Source of the DNA: Defluviitaleaceae bacterium
GTDB taxonomy: Bacteria > Bacillota_A > Clostridia > Lachnospirales > WQUN01
Assembly: GCA_009779525.1 (NCBI GenBank)
Contig: WREB01000063.1
Coordinates: 1 to 7,112, forward strand
Reading direction: 5' to 3'
Length of the DNA: 7,112 bases
Shown: positions 1 to 5,091 of the stretch, piece after piece
Layout of the letters: each line of letters begins with the position of its first letter
Position numbering within the stretch: position 1 is the stretch's first letter
The notes under the pieces: generated by a model
Database searches by the model: none
Told to the model about the DNA's origin: nothing
What the model saw: the letters and a program-made list of their open reading frames with translations, nothing else
Program-made: the position numbers and the translations under genes

Positions 1-959
1 AGAAAAATATTCGCCAGTTAGCGGTATCCGGCAACACGACGATGCTGCATCTGCTGCTTGGGACCCCATGCCATTCGCTCGGGCAGTTTCCCTTTACCGC
101 GGCGTTTACCGGAATCAAGCGCTACGGCTATCGTGAGATTTTCGGAAGCAACGAGTTTGCCTGCGGCGTCACTCTGCTTCCCGGAATATCCGCTTATGTC
201 GGCGCCGACGTCGCGGCGGGCCTTGTGTTTTGCGATACGGCGGGCCCGAAGCCGGTCGTGCTGATCGACCTCGGGACAAACGGCGAGATGGCGCTTGTCG
301 ACCGCAGCCGCGGCCTTGTTTTGGTCACGTCGACCGCCGCGGGCCCCGCCTTCGAGGCGGGCAACATCGGTCACGGCGTCGGCAGCGTTCCCGGTGCGAT
401 CGCCAAAGTAAGCTTTGATCCCGCGCGGCGCGTATATGATTATGAGACGATAGGCGACGCTTTTCCGATAGGGCTTTGCGGCACCGGCGTCGTGGACGCG
501 GCGGCGCAGCTCGTCAGGCACGGCTTCGCGGACGAAACGGGTCTGTTTTCGGACGAATTTTTTGACGAAGGCGTTTTGATCGCGCCGGAGGCGGGAATCA
601 GGTTTACGCAAAAGGATATGCGCGAGGTGCAGCTCGCGAAATCGGCGGTGCGCTCCGGCCTCGAGGTGCTTTTGATCGAGTCGGGGCTCTGCTACGGCGA
701 CATCGGGAAGGTCTACCTCGCGGGCGGCTTCGGCTATAAAATCGATTTGGAAAGCGCGTGCTCGCTCGGCATAATACCCGAAGAGCTGCGAAGTAAGGTC
801 GCCGCGGTCGGCAACAGCTCGCTCGGGGGATGCGCGAGGGTTTTGGTGAGCAAAAAAGCGGAGGCGGAAATTATGGAAATCGCCGAAATGGCGGTCGAGA
901 TCGGGCTTTCGACGCATCCGCGCTTCAACGACTTGTTCATGGAAAACATGATGTTTTAG
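1..959 (+). CDS. RACo-like ASKHA-domain corrinoid activation protein (DUF4445 family), 5' truncated
   Basis: The reading frame is open from base 3 to TAG at 957-959, giving 318 visible residues; the start lies upstream of the window. Proteins of this family (RACo, reductive activator of corrinoid proteins) use ATP to return the oxidised Co(II) corrinoid of methyl-transfer proteins to Co(I). Visible ASKHA-fold motifs are VSGNTTM (24-44), DLGTNGE (267-287, the phosphate-binding turn), STAAGPAFEAGNI (330-368), GLCGTGV (471-491), the TQKD/QLAKSA region (about 606-650), VYLAGGFG (711-734) and a terminal GNSSLGG (812-832). The N-terminal [2Fe-2S] ferredoxin domain expected in RACo would lie off-window and cannot be confirmed. 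The C-terminus has no clustered cysteines, so it lacks the terminal ferredoxin domain of RamA-type activators. The zinc-ribbon gene follows 39 nt downstream on the same strand, possibly co-transcribed. The family call is strong; which corrinoid protein it serves is unknown. Confidence 0.88.
   Translation, partial: KNIRQLAVSGNTTMLHLLLGTPCHSLGQFPFTAAFTGIKRYGYREIFGSNEFACGVTLLPGISAYVGADVAAGLVFCDTAGPKPVVLIDLGTNGEMALVDRSRGLVLVTSTAAGPAFEAGNIGHGVGSVPGAIAKVSFDPARRVYDYETIGDAFPIGLCGTGVVDAAAQLVRHGFADETGLFSDEFFDEGVLIAPEAGIRFTQKDMREVQLAKSAVRSGLEVLLIESGLCYGDIGKVYLAGGFGYKIDLESACSLGIIPEELRSKVAAVGNSSLGGCARVLVSKKAEAEIMEIAEMAVEIGLSTHPRFNDLFMENMMF
943..957. repeat. short perfect inverted repeat at the end of the RACo-like gene
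   Basis: AAAACAT and ATGTTTT form 7-bp perfect inverted arms around a single G, overlapping the last codons and the first base of the stop codon. The repeat lies about 42 bp upstream of the zinc-ribbon ATG, where an operator or a weak transcript hairpin could act. It is AT-rich in a GC-rich region, but it also encodes Asn-Met-Met-Phe, so chance is a fair explanation. Confidence 0.3.
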
Positions 960-998
960 GGCAAAATATTTATTTGCGAACAGAAAGGCGGGGTACGG

Positions 999-1580
999 AT
1001 GTCCGAAATAGGCGAGACAATACTTAACATAACCAGGGGCGCGGCCAAGACGTCGGGCGACTTGCTAAAGACCGCGAAGCTCTCGCTGAGCCTTTCGAAC
1101 GAACAAAAGGCGCTCGACGCCATATACCTCGCGATCGGCAAGAAAGTCCACGAAATATACATGTACGGCGGCACGCTAGGGAAATTTTTCGACGAACAAT
1201 ACGGCGAAATCGTGACCTGCGAGCAAAAAATAAAGGAGCTTCAGGAAAAAATCGGCGCGGTAAAGGGGACGCGCGCCTGTCCCAAATGCGGGAAATCCGC
1301 GGAAAGGGAGGCTGAGTTTTGCCCCAAGTGCGGACTCCGGATGGACGAGGCGGCCGGAAGGCCGGCAGATTTTGGCGGCGCCGCCATGCCGGACGATTTC
1401 TTGCCGGCCCCGGCGCAAAAAACCTCTCCGCCGGAGCCGCTGGCTGACGCCGATAATAAGGAAGACAAACCCGAAATAAACGAGCCGCAAAAACAGGCGG
1501 CGGCAAAAAAATGCGGCGCATGCGGCGCCTTAAACGACGCGGCGGATAGGTTCTGCCTCACCTGCGGCAGGATCATATGA
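999..1580 (+). CDS. double zinc-ribbon protein of unknown function (193 aa)
   Basis: The function is not known. Residues 1-90 are predicted largely helical, with a short amphipathic N-terminus, a segment containing AIGKKVHEIY (about 45-54) and a likely coiled-coil helix (about 67-88). A first zinc ribbon follows with C94, C97, C108 and C111 (CPKC...CPKC). Residues 115-168 are a low-complexity linker rich in Pro, Ala and acidic residues. The second ribbon ends the protein with C172, C175, C186 and C189 (CGAC...CLTC). Similar small helical-plus-ribbon proteins are common in Clostridia, usually annotated only as zinc-ribbon proteins. There is no signal peptide or membrane segment, so it is probably cytoplasmic. 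The start is supported by a purine-rich ribosome site, AAAGGCGGGG at 984-993, five bases before the ATG. Its TGA stop overlaps the convergent radical SAM gene. Protein or nucleic-acid binding by the ribbons is a guess from the fold alone. Confidence 0.85.
   Translation: MSEIGETILNITRGAAKTSGDLLKTAKLSLSLSNEQKALDAIYLAIGKKVHEIYMYGGTLGKFFDEQYGEIVTCEQKIKELQEKIGAVKGTRACPKCGKSAEREAEFCPKCGLRMDEAAGRPADFGGAAMPDDFLPAPAQKTSPPEPLADADNKEDKPEINEPQKQAAAKKCGACGALNDAADRFCLTCGRII
1505..1529 (-). terminator. candidate intrinsic terminator for the radical SAM gene, inside the zinc-ribbon CDS
   Basis: Read on the minus strand, GGCGC (1529-1525), a five-base loop and GCGCC (1519-1515) form a 5-bp GC stem. Three bases follow, then seven T residues (1511-1505). 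It starts 44 bases beyond the radical SAM stop. The stem is short and the T run is set back by three bases. The same bases encode Lys-Lys and the second CxxC knuckle of the zinc-ribbon protein, so coding constraint may explain it. Confidence 0.35.
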
Positions 1581-2871
1581 CGCCTAAGTCTTCCTGGATC
1601 GTCCCGTCCCGAAGCAGGTAGCGCAGCGCGTCAATATCGTCCGGCCCTATCCGGCCGATTTTTTTGTTTAACGCGTCGCGCGCGGGGCTCGGATCGGTTT
1701 GCAAATGGAACGGGTCGTCTTCGCCCGCGTCAAAAATCCCGTCGTATTTTCCGCAGCACGTGATGAAATAGCGCGCTCGGTTCATCCAGACGCCCATCTT
1801 TTTTAAGTCCGAATGCGATACCCGATGGTTTTTTCGTTCGTTGATAATTTTATTGGCGCTTTCCACCCCGAGGCCCGGCACGCGCAGCAGCGTCTTGTAA
1901 TCGGCGCTCTGTATCTCCACGGGATAAATACTTAGGTTGCGGAGCGCCCAGACGGCCTTCGGGTCGATGTCGCGCTCGAGGAAGGCGCTTTCGTCCGTGA
2001 ACAGGTCCGAAGCCGGGAATCCGTAGAGCTGCAGCAGCCTGTCGGCCTGGTAAAGCCTCCTCATCCGCCAGAACGGCGTCGGCTTCACCGGAAGGCAGTC
2101 GGGCTTGTGCGAGGGAACGCAAAACGCGGAATAGTAGACGCGCCTCAGCGCGAACTTTTTATAGAGCGCCTCGGCGAGCGTGATAAGCTCCCTGTCGTCC
2201 TCGCCCATCGCGCCCGCCATGACCTGCGTCGTCTGGCCGGAGCGCGCGAACGCCTTGAAGGCGCTTCGGTTTTTTGATTGCTTGTTTTCGTTAATTTTTT
2301 TGCAAATGAACGACATCGGCGCCAGGATGTCGCGCTTATTTTTTTCCTTCGCGATCGCTTGGTAGCCGCCGCTTCGCGAAAGCTCGATGTTTACGCTTAG
2401 GCGGTCGGCGAGCCAGCCCGCCTGCTCGATTAGCCGGGGGTCAGCCCCGGGCATTATCTTCGCGTGCACGTACCCGTTGTAGCAGAGAACCCTGCGTATA
2501 ATCTTGAGCGTTTCGACGATCAGCTCCTCGGTATAGTCGGGCGTCCTGAAGACCGAGGACGAAATGAACACGCCGTGTCCGTTCTTGTTTGCCTCCCTAA
2601 CCGCGATCTCGGCTATCTCGCGGGGTTCGTTCACGTACCTGCACCGCTTTTCGACGCTTCGCCTCATGCCGCAGTACTGGCAGTCGAAGACGCAGTTGTT
2701 GGTGACGAAAACTTTCGGCACCTTGGGCGGGCTTCCGGTGCGCTTCCTTGCGTACGCGCCGCAGTCGTAAGCCGGCGCCTCGCCGTCCGCGACGTCGTGC
2801 GAGGCGTTCTCCTGCATCATTTTATACAGTTCGTCGCGGTCGGGCGACTTGGGAATGATTACGCCGTGCAT
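1573..2871 (-). CDS. radical SAM protein with C-terminal helix-hairpin-helix, putative DNA modification/repair family
   Basis: This 432-residue protein carries the radical SAM iron-sulfur motif CxxxCxxC at C60, C64 and C67 (CVFDCQYC), followed by a TIM-barrel-like region. Near the C-terminus is a helix-hairpin-helix, LLRVPGLGVESANKI (328-342), of the kind that contacts DNA backbones. This combination matches the family named 'putative DNA modification/repair radical SAM protein' (TIGR03916 as I recall it). Its members are often encoded beside a DUF4130-type protein related to uracil-DNA glycosylases. No such partner is visible here: the upstream neighbour is the divergent ATP synthase operon. 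The substrate and reaction are unproven. Further cysteines at 372-373 could matter. No Shine-Dalgarno sequence precedes the ATG at 2871, but a TATTAT box places transcription start on the ATG itself. The 3' end overlaps the zinc-ribbon gene by 8 nt. Length and motif content look intact. Confidence 0.87.
   Translation of the reverse strand: MHGVIIPKSPDRDELYKMMQENASHDVADGEAPAYDCGAYARKRTGSPPKVPKVFVTNNCVFDCQYCGMRRSVEKRCRYVNEPREIAEIAVREANKNGHGVFISSSVFRTPDYTEELIVETLKIIRRVLCYNGYVHAKIMPGADPRLIEQAGWLADRLSVNIELSRSGGYQAIAKEKNKRDILAPMSFICKKINENKQSKNRSAFKAFARSGQTTQVMAGAMGEDDRELITLAEALYKKFALRRVYYSAFCVPSHKPDCLPVKPTPFWRMRRLYQADRLLQLYGFPASDLFTDESAFLERDIDPKAVWALRNLSIYPVEIQSADYKTLLRVPGLGVESANKIINERKNHRVSHSDLKKMGVWMNRARYFITCCGKYDGIFDAGEDDPFHLQTDPSPARDALNKKIGRIGPDDIDALRYLLRDGTIQEDLGVI
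1642..1665 (+). terminator. candidate intrinsic terminator for the RACo/zinc-ribbon transcript, inside the radical SAM CDS
   Basis: CGGCC (1642-1646), a six-base loop and GGCCG (1653-1657) form a 5-bp GC stem, followed after one A by seven T residues (1659-1665), then GTTT. It begins 62 bases after the zinc-ribbon stop codon and is oriented to end + strand transcription. The bases lie in the last 35 codons of the opposite-strand radical SAM gene, where the T run encodes Lys-Lys. The stem is short, so this is a plausible but unproven terminator. Confidence 0.42.
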
Positions 2872-2877
2872 GCGAAC

Positions 2878-2906
2878 ATAATATCGCTTGCCGCGCGTAA
2901 ATGCAA
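2878..2906 (-). promoter_or_regulatory. candidate promoter of the radical SAM gene, placing the start of transcription on the ATG
   Basis: On the minus strand, TTGCAT (2906-2901) and TATTAT (2883-2878) are separated by exactly 17 bp. The -10 box matches the consensus at five of six positions and the -35 box at three. The expected transcription start, seven bases after the -10 box, is the A of the ATG at 2871, which implies a leaderless message. The lack of any Shine-Dalgarno sequence before this ATG fits. Confidence 0.45.
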
Positions 2907-2931
2907 ATGCATGTTCGATTCGGGATTCGCG

Positions 2932-2971
2932 AAAAATTTTTGCTTGATTCCGGGTGCGTTTATGTTAAACT
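2932..2971 (+). promoter_or_regulatory. candidate promoter of the ATP synthase operon, with UP-like element
   Basis: AAAAATTTTT (2932-2941) resembles an UP element. It sits just before a -35-like TTGATT (2944-2949). After a 16-bp spacer comes TAAACT (2966-2971), preceded by TG at 2963-2964, as in extended -10 promoters. Each hexamer matches the sigma-70/sigma-A consensus at four of six positions. The predicted start, near 2978, leaves a 17-base leader that still contains the GAGG ribosome site (2980-2983) of atpB. Confidence 0.5.
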
Positions 2972-2994
2972 TGCGTCGCGAGGTCTTATCCGCA

Positions 2995-3696
2995 ATGGGG
3001 GAGAGCGCCATAAGCATCGAGAATAAGAATATCGCGTACCTTTTCGAGGTTTTCGGCCAAAAAATCTACATAACCGAGACGCTCGTGTCCACCTGGGTGG
3101 TGATGGCGGTCCTGATCGCGCTTGCGGTCGTCGTCCGCGTCAAGATAAAAAACTGGAAGGAAAAGCCCTCGGGCTTCCAAAACATAATAGAGATGGCCGT
3201 CGAAACGATGCATAATTTCGTCAGGAGCACAATGGGCGATAATTTGGATTACTTCGGCGGTTATTTTTTCGCCATTTTCGCGTTCATTTTCGTTTCCAAC
3301 TACAGCGGCCTGTTAGGGTTTCGGCCGCCGACGACCAACCTCGCGACAACGCTCGCGATGGGCCTCTCCACCTTCGCGATCATCCACTACATGGGCATGA
3401 CCAAACAAACGCGCGCCTACTTCAAGGAATACATGAAGCCGATGTTTTTGTTTTTGCCCCTCAACATCATAGGCGAGCTTTCGCGGCCGGTTTCTCTTAG
3501 CTTCAGGCTGTTCGGAAACATTTTGGGCGGCATGATAATCTTAAAACTGATCTACAACATGGCGCCGCTTCCGGTCAGGTTCGTCTTCCCGGTGCCCGCG
3601 CACGCGCTTTTCGACGTTTGGGCCGGCGCGCTGCAGGCGTTCGTCTTCACGATACTAAGCATGTCGTTCATAAAGATAAAAGCCAACGCGGAATAA
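2995..3696 (+). CDS. atpB: F-type ATP synthase subunit a
   Basis: Subunit a is the membrane stator that, with the c-ring, provides the two half-channels for the coupling ion. The 233-residue product is strongly hydrophobic, with transmembrane segments near residues 28-48, 88-108, 114-134, 148-166, 175-190 and 200-227. The essential stator arginine is R171 in SLSFRLFGN, and the conserved glutamine is Q214 in ALQAF. The N-terminal ITETLVSTW is typical of clostridial-type subunit a. The position nine residues after R171, often Glu or His in other species, is Met180 here; D207 stands seven residues before Q214. The ATG at 2995 is chosen because GAGG (2980-2983) precedes it and because the in-frame ATG at 2962 lies inside the predicted promoter without a ribosome site. 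The same frame stays open far upstream, but that part is antisense to the radical SAM gene. First gene of the atp operon; no atpI precedes it. Confidence 0.95.
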   Translation: MGESAISIENKNIAYLFEVFGQKIYITETLVSTWVVMAVLIALAVVVRVKIKNWKEKPSGFQNIIEMAVETMHNFVRSTMGDNLDYFGGYFFAIFAFIFVSNYSGLLGFRPPTTNLATTLAMGLSTFAIIHYMGMTKQTRAYFKEYMKPMFLFLPLNIIGELSRPVSLSFRLFGNILGGMIILKLIYNMAPLPVRFVFPVPAHALFDVWAGALQAFVFTILSMSFIKIKANAE

Positions 3697-3700
3697 CGCG

Positions 3701-3719
3701 GCGCGAGGCCGCCTCGCGC
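3701..3719 (+). other. GC-rich hairpin between atpB and atpE
   Basis: GCGCGAGG (3701-3708) and CCTCGCGC (3712-3719) form a perfect 8-bp stem with a three-base loop, starting five bases after the atpB stop. No T run follows, so it is not a standard terminator. In the transcript it could protect the 3' end of a processed atpB message or set differential expression of atpE, whose product is needed in about ten copies per enzyme. Confidence 0.6.
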
Positions 3720-3765
3720 GATTGATGCTTGCGCCGCAGCTAATATAACCGAAAGGGGAATTTAA

Positions 3766-4032
3766 ATGAACGGAATGGATCCAAAGGCTTTTGTTTTGGG
3801 ATTGTCGGCGATAGGCGCGGGGCTCGGTGCGCTTTCGGGACTCGGCTCGGGCCTCGGCCAGGGCATAGCGGCGGGCAAGGCCGCCGAGGCGGTCGGACGC
3901 CAGCCCGAGGCGCGCGGCGCGATTTTAAGCTCGATGCTAGTCGGTCAGGCGGTCGCCGAGACCTGCTCGATCTACGGCCTGGTCATCGCCCTGATATTGC
4001 TGTTCGCAAATCCTCTCGTAAACATGCTTTAA
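3766..4032 (+). CDS. atpE: F-type ATP synthase subunit c with Na+-binding signature
   Basis: Subunit c is the two-helix proteolipid that forms the rotating ring and carries the coupling ion. The 88-residue product has a glycine-rich first helix with GxGxGxGxG at 25-33, the polar loop RQPEA (45-49) and a second helix with the ion-binding carboxylate E65. Compared with the structurally known Na+ c-ring of Ilyobacter tartaricus, the ligand positions Q32, V63, E65 and Y70 are kept, and Ser66 is replaced by Thr66, which also offers a hydroxyl. Position 67, which helps hold a bound water there, is Cys. This predicts Na+ rather than H+ coupling. The length and loop are normal. AAAGGGGA (3752-3759), six bases before the ATG, is a strong ribosome site, fitting the need for high expression. 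Hairpins flank the gene on both sides. Confidence 0.96.
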   Translation: MNGMDPKAFVLGLSAIGAGLGALSGLGSGLGQGIAAGKAAEAVGRQPEARGAILSSMLVGQAVAETCSIYGLVIALILLFANPLVNML

Positions 4033-4052
4033 AAGCAAGGACAGCCTCGCTT
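4033..4052 (+). other. imperfect hairpin between atpE and atpF
   Basis: AAGCAAGG (4033-4040) and CCTCGCTT (4045-4052) pair over eight positions with one A-C mismatch around a four-base loop, starting directly after the atpE stop codon. The atpF ribosome site (AAGGGAGGGG, 4055-4064) follows and stays unpaired. With no T run it is unlikely to terminate. A role in stabilising the atpE message is possible. Confidence 0.45.
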
Positions 4053-4069
4053 AGAAGGGAGGGGCCCAA

Positions 4070-4627
4070 ATGCCTCTCGCGCGTTTATTGTTGAGCTCGA
4101 ACGAGCTGGCGCCGGGCAGGGTGCTCGCGTTCGACGGCGGCTTCATAGCCGAGCTTGCGATCCAGTGGTTTAACATCGCGATACTTACCGCGGTGCTCGT
4201 CTTCATTTTGTATAAGCCCGTAAAAAAATTTATGACGAACCGAGCCGCCCGAATAAGCGACGAAATAGACGCCGCCAACCAGACGACCCAGCAGGCGCGC
4301 GACTTAAAGAGCAATTACGAGGGTCTTATCGCTAACATCGAGACGGAGCGCGAAAAAATTCTAAAAGAAGCGCACCATCTCGCGGTAGACCGGAGCGACC
4401 GTATCATCGTCGCCGCCCGCGAGGAGGCGAAGCACCTGATCGCTAAGGCGCGCTTCGAGATCGACGCCGACCGCGACAACGCCTCCGAGGAAATAAAGCG
4501 GCAGATAATCGAACTCTCGACGTTCCTCGCGGCGCGCTTCGTGGAAGTTTCGATCGACGAAAAAACGCAGGAGCGCTTCGTCGACGAGGCGCTGACAAGC
4601 TGGGGCGAGGCCACATGGCAAAGCTGA
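4070..4627 (+). CDS. atpF: F-type ATP synthase subunit b
   Basis: Subunit b is the peripheral stalk that anchors F1 to subunit a. The 185-residue protein has one N-terminal transmembrane helix at about 28-48, then KPVKKFM (49-55), the usual basic exit from the membrane, and a long charged helix (about 56-160) rich in Glu, Lys, Arg and Ala that would form the right-handed coiled-coil dimer. About 25 residues precede the membrane helix, somewhat more than in many b subunits. The ATG at 4070 is nevertheless supported by AAGGGAGGGG at 4055-4064, five bases upstream. A single b-type gene is present, so a b2 homodimer is expected rather than the b/b' pair of phototrophs. The last 13 nt overlap atpH, which suggests translational coupling. 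Confidence 0.93.
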   Translation: MPLARLLLSSNELAPGRVLAFDGGFIAELAIQWFNIAILTAVLVFILYKPVKKFMTNRAARISDEIDAANQTTQQARDLKSNYEGLIANIETEREKILKEAHHLAVDRSDRIIVAAREEAKHLIAKARFEIDADRDNASEEIKRQIIELSTFLAARFVEVSIDEKTQERFVDEALTSWGEATWQS

Positions 4628-5091
4628 AGCTAACCGACCAGTACGCCTATTTTTTATTAAAGACCGCCCACGAGCAAAACCGCCTCGAGGAAATATACAA
4701 GCACGCGATCTCGCAGGCCGAGCCCGGGCGCGAAGCCGAATCGGGGAAGCTTCCCGACTTGCTCGAGCAGTTCCTCGGCTTCGTGCCGCAAATATACCTA
4801 AGGCCCGTTTTGGTCAAGTTCGTTAGGCTTGCGAGAAAGCGCCTCGGGATTATGGACGTAAACGTCATCTCCGCGGCGCCGCTGTCAAGCTCTCAGCTTG
4901 TCGCGGTCGAAAAGAAGATTAGGGAAATTTTCGGGGACCGGATCAATCTCGTGACCGGCGTGGACGCCACGCTCCTCGGCGGACTGCGCGTCGTCGCGGG
5001 CCACTCGGTCGTCGACAATACGATAAAGAAGAGGCTTGCCGAAATGAAAAAGAACGTTTACAGGGGGGTTTATTTCAAAAATGCTGATTAA
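4615..5091 (+). CDS. atpH: F-type ATP synthase subunit delta, unusually short
   Basis: Delta (OSCP) links the top of the F1 head to the b stalk. The product has 158 residues against a usual 175-185. The C-terminal domain (about 82-150) looks complete: ISAAPLS (85-91) begins it, and DATLLGGLRVVAG (117-129) followed by VVDNTIKKRL matches the conserved end of the family. The N-terminal six-helix domain, usually about 105 residues, is squeezed into about 80. The first helix (YAYFLLKTAHEQNRL) and the last, leading into RLGIMDVNV, are recognisable, so the missing part lies in the middle helices. The frame is open and the ends overlap both neighbours, so this looks like a natural short form rather than a pseudogene. 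GAGG at 4607-4610, inside atpF, is the ribosome site. The identification rests on operon position plus the C-terminal pattern. Confidence 0.88.
   Translation: MAKLKLTDQYAYFLLKTAHEQNRLEEIYKHAISQAEPGREAESGKLPDLLEQFLGFVPQIYLRPVLVKFVRLARKRLGIMDVNVISAAPLSSSQLVAVEKKIREIFGDRINLVTGVDATLLGGLRVVAGHSVVDNTIKKRLAEMKKNVYRGVYFKNAD

Noticed and set aside
18..917. 299-codon open frame on the minus strand opposite the RACo-like gene
   Set aside because: It is antisense to a well-supported gene. Its translation is rich in Arg, Asp and Ala without any recognisable motif, as expected for a shadow frame in GC-rich DNA.
1024..1521. Open frames opposite the zinc-ribbon gene
   Set aside because: Low-complexity Arg/Pro-rich translations with no ribosome site. 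They are shadows of the + strand gene.
2464..2994. Upstream extension of the atpB frame, which would give a 410-residue fusion
   Set aside because: The added part is antisense to the radical SAM gene, resembles no known domain, and passes through the promoter region. ATG 2995 with GAGG gives a normal subunit a.
3701..3719. The atpB-atpE hairpin as an intrinsic terminator
   Set aside because: No T run follows the stem, and the operon clearly continues with atpE after a good ribosome site.
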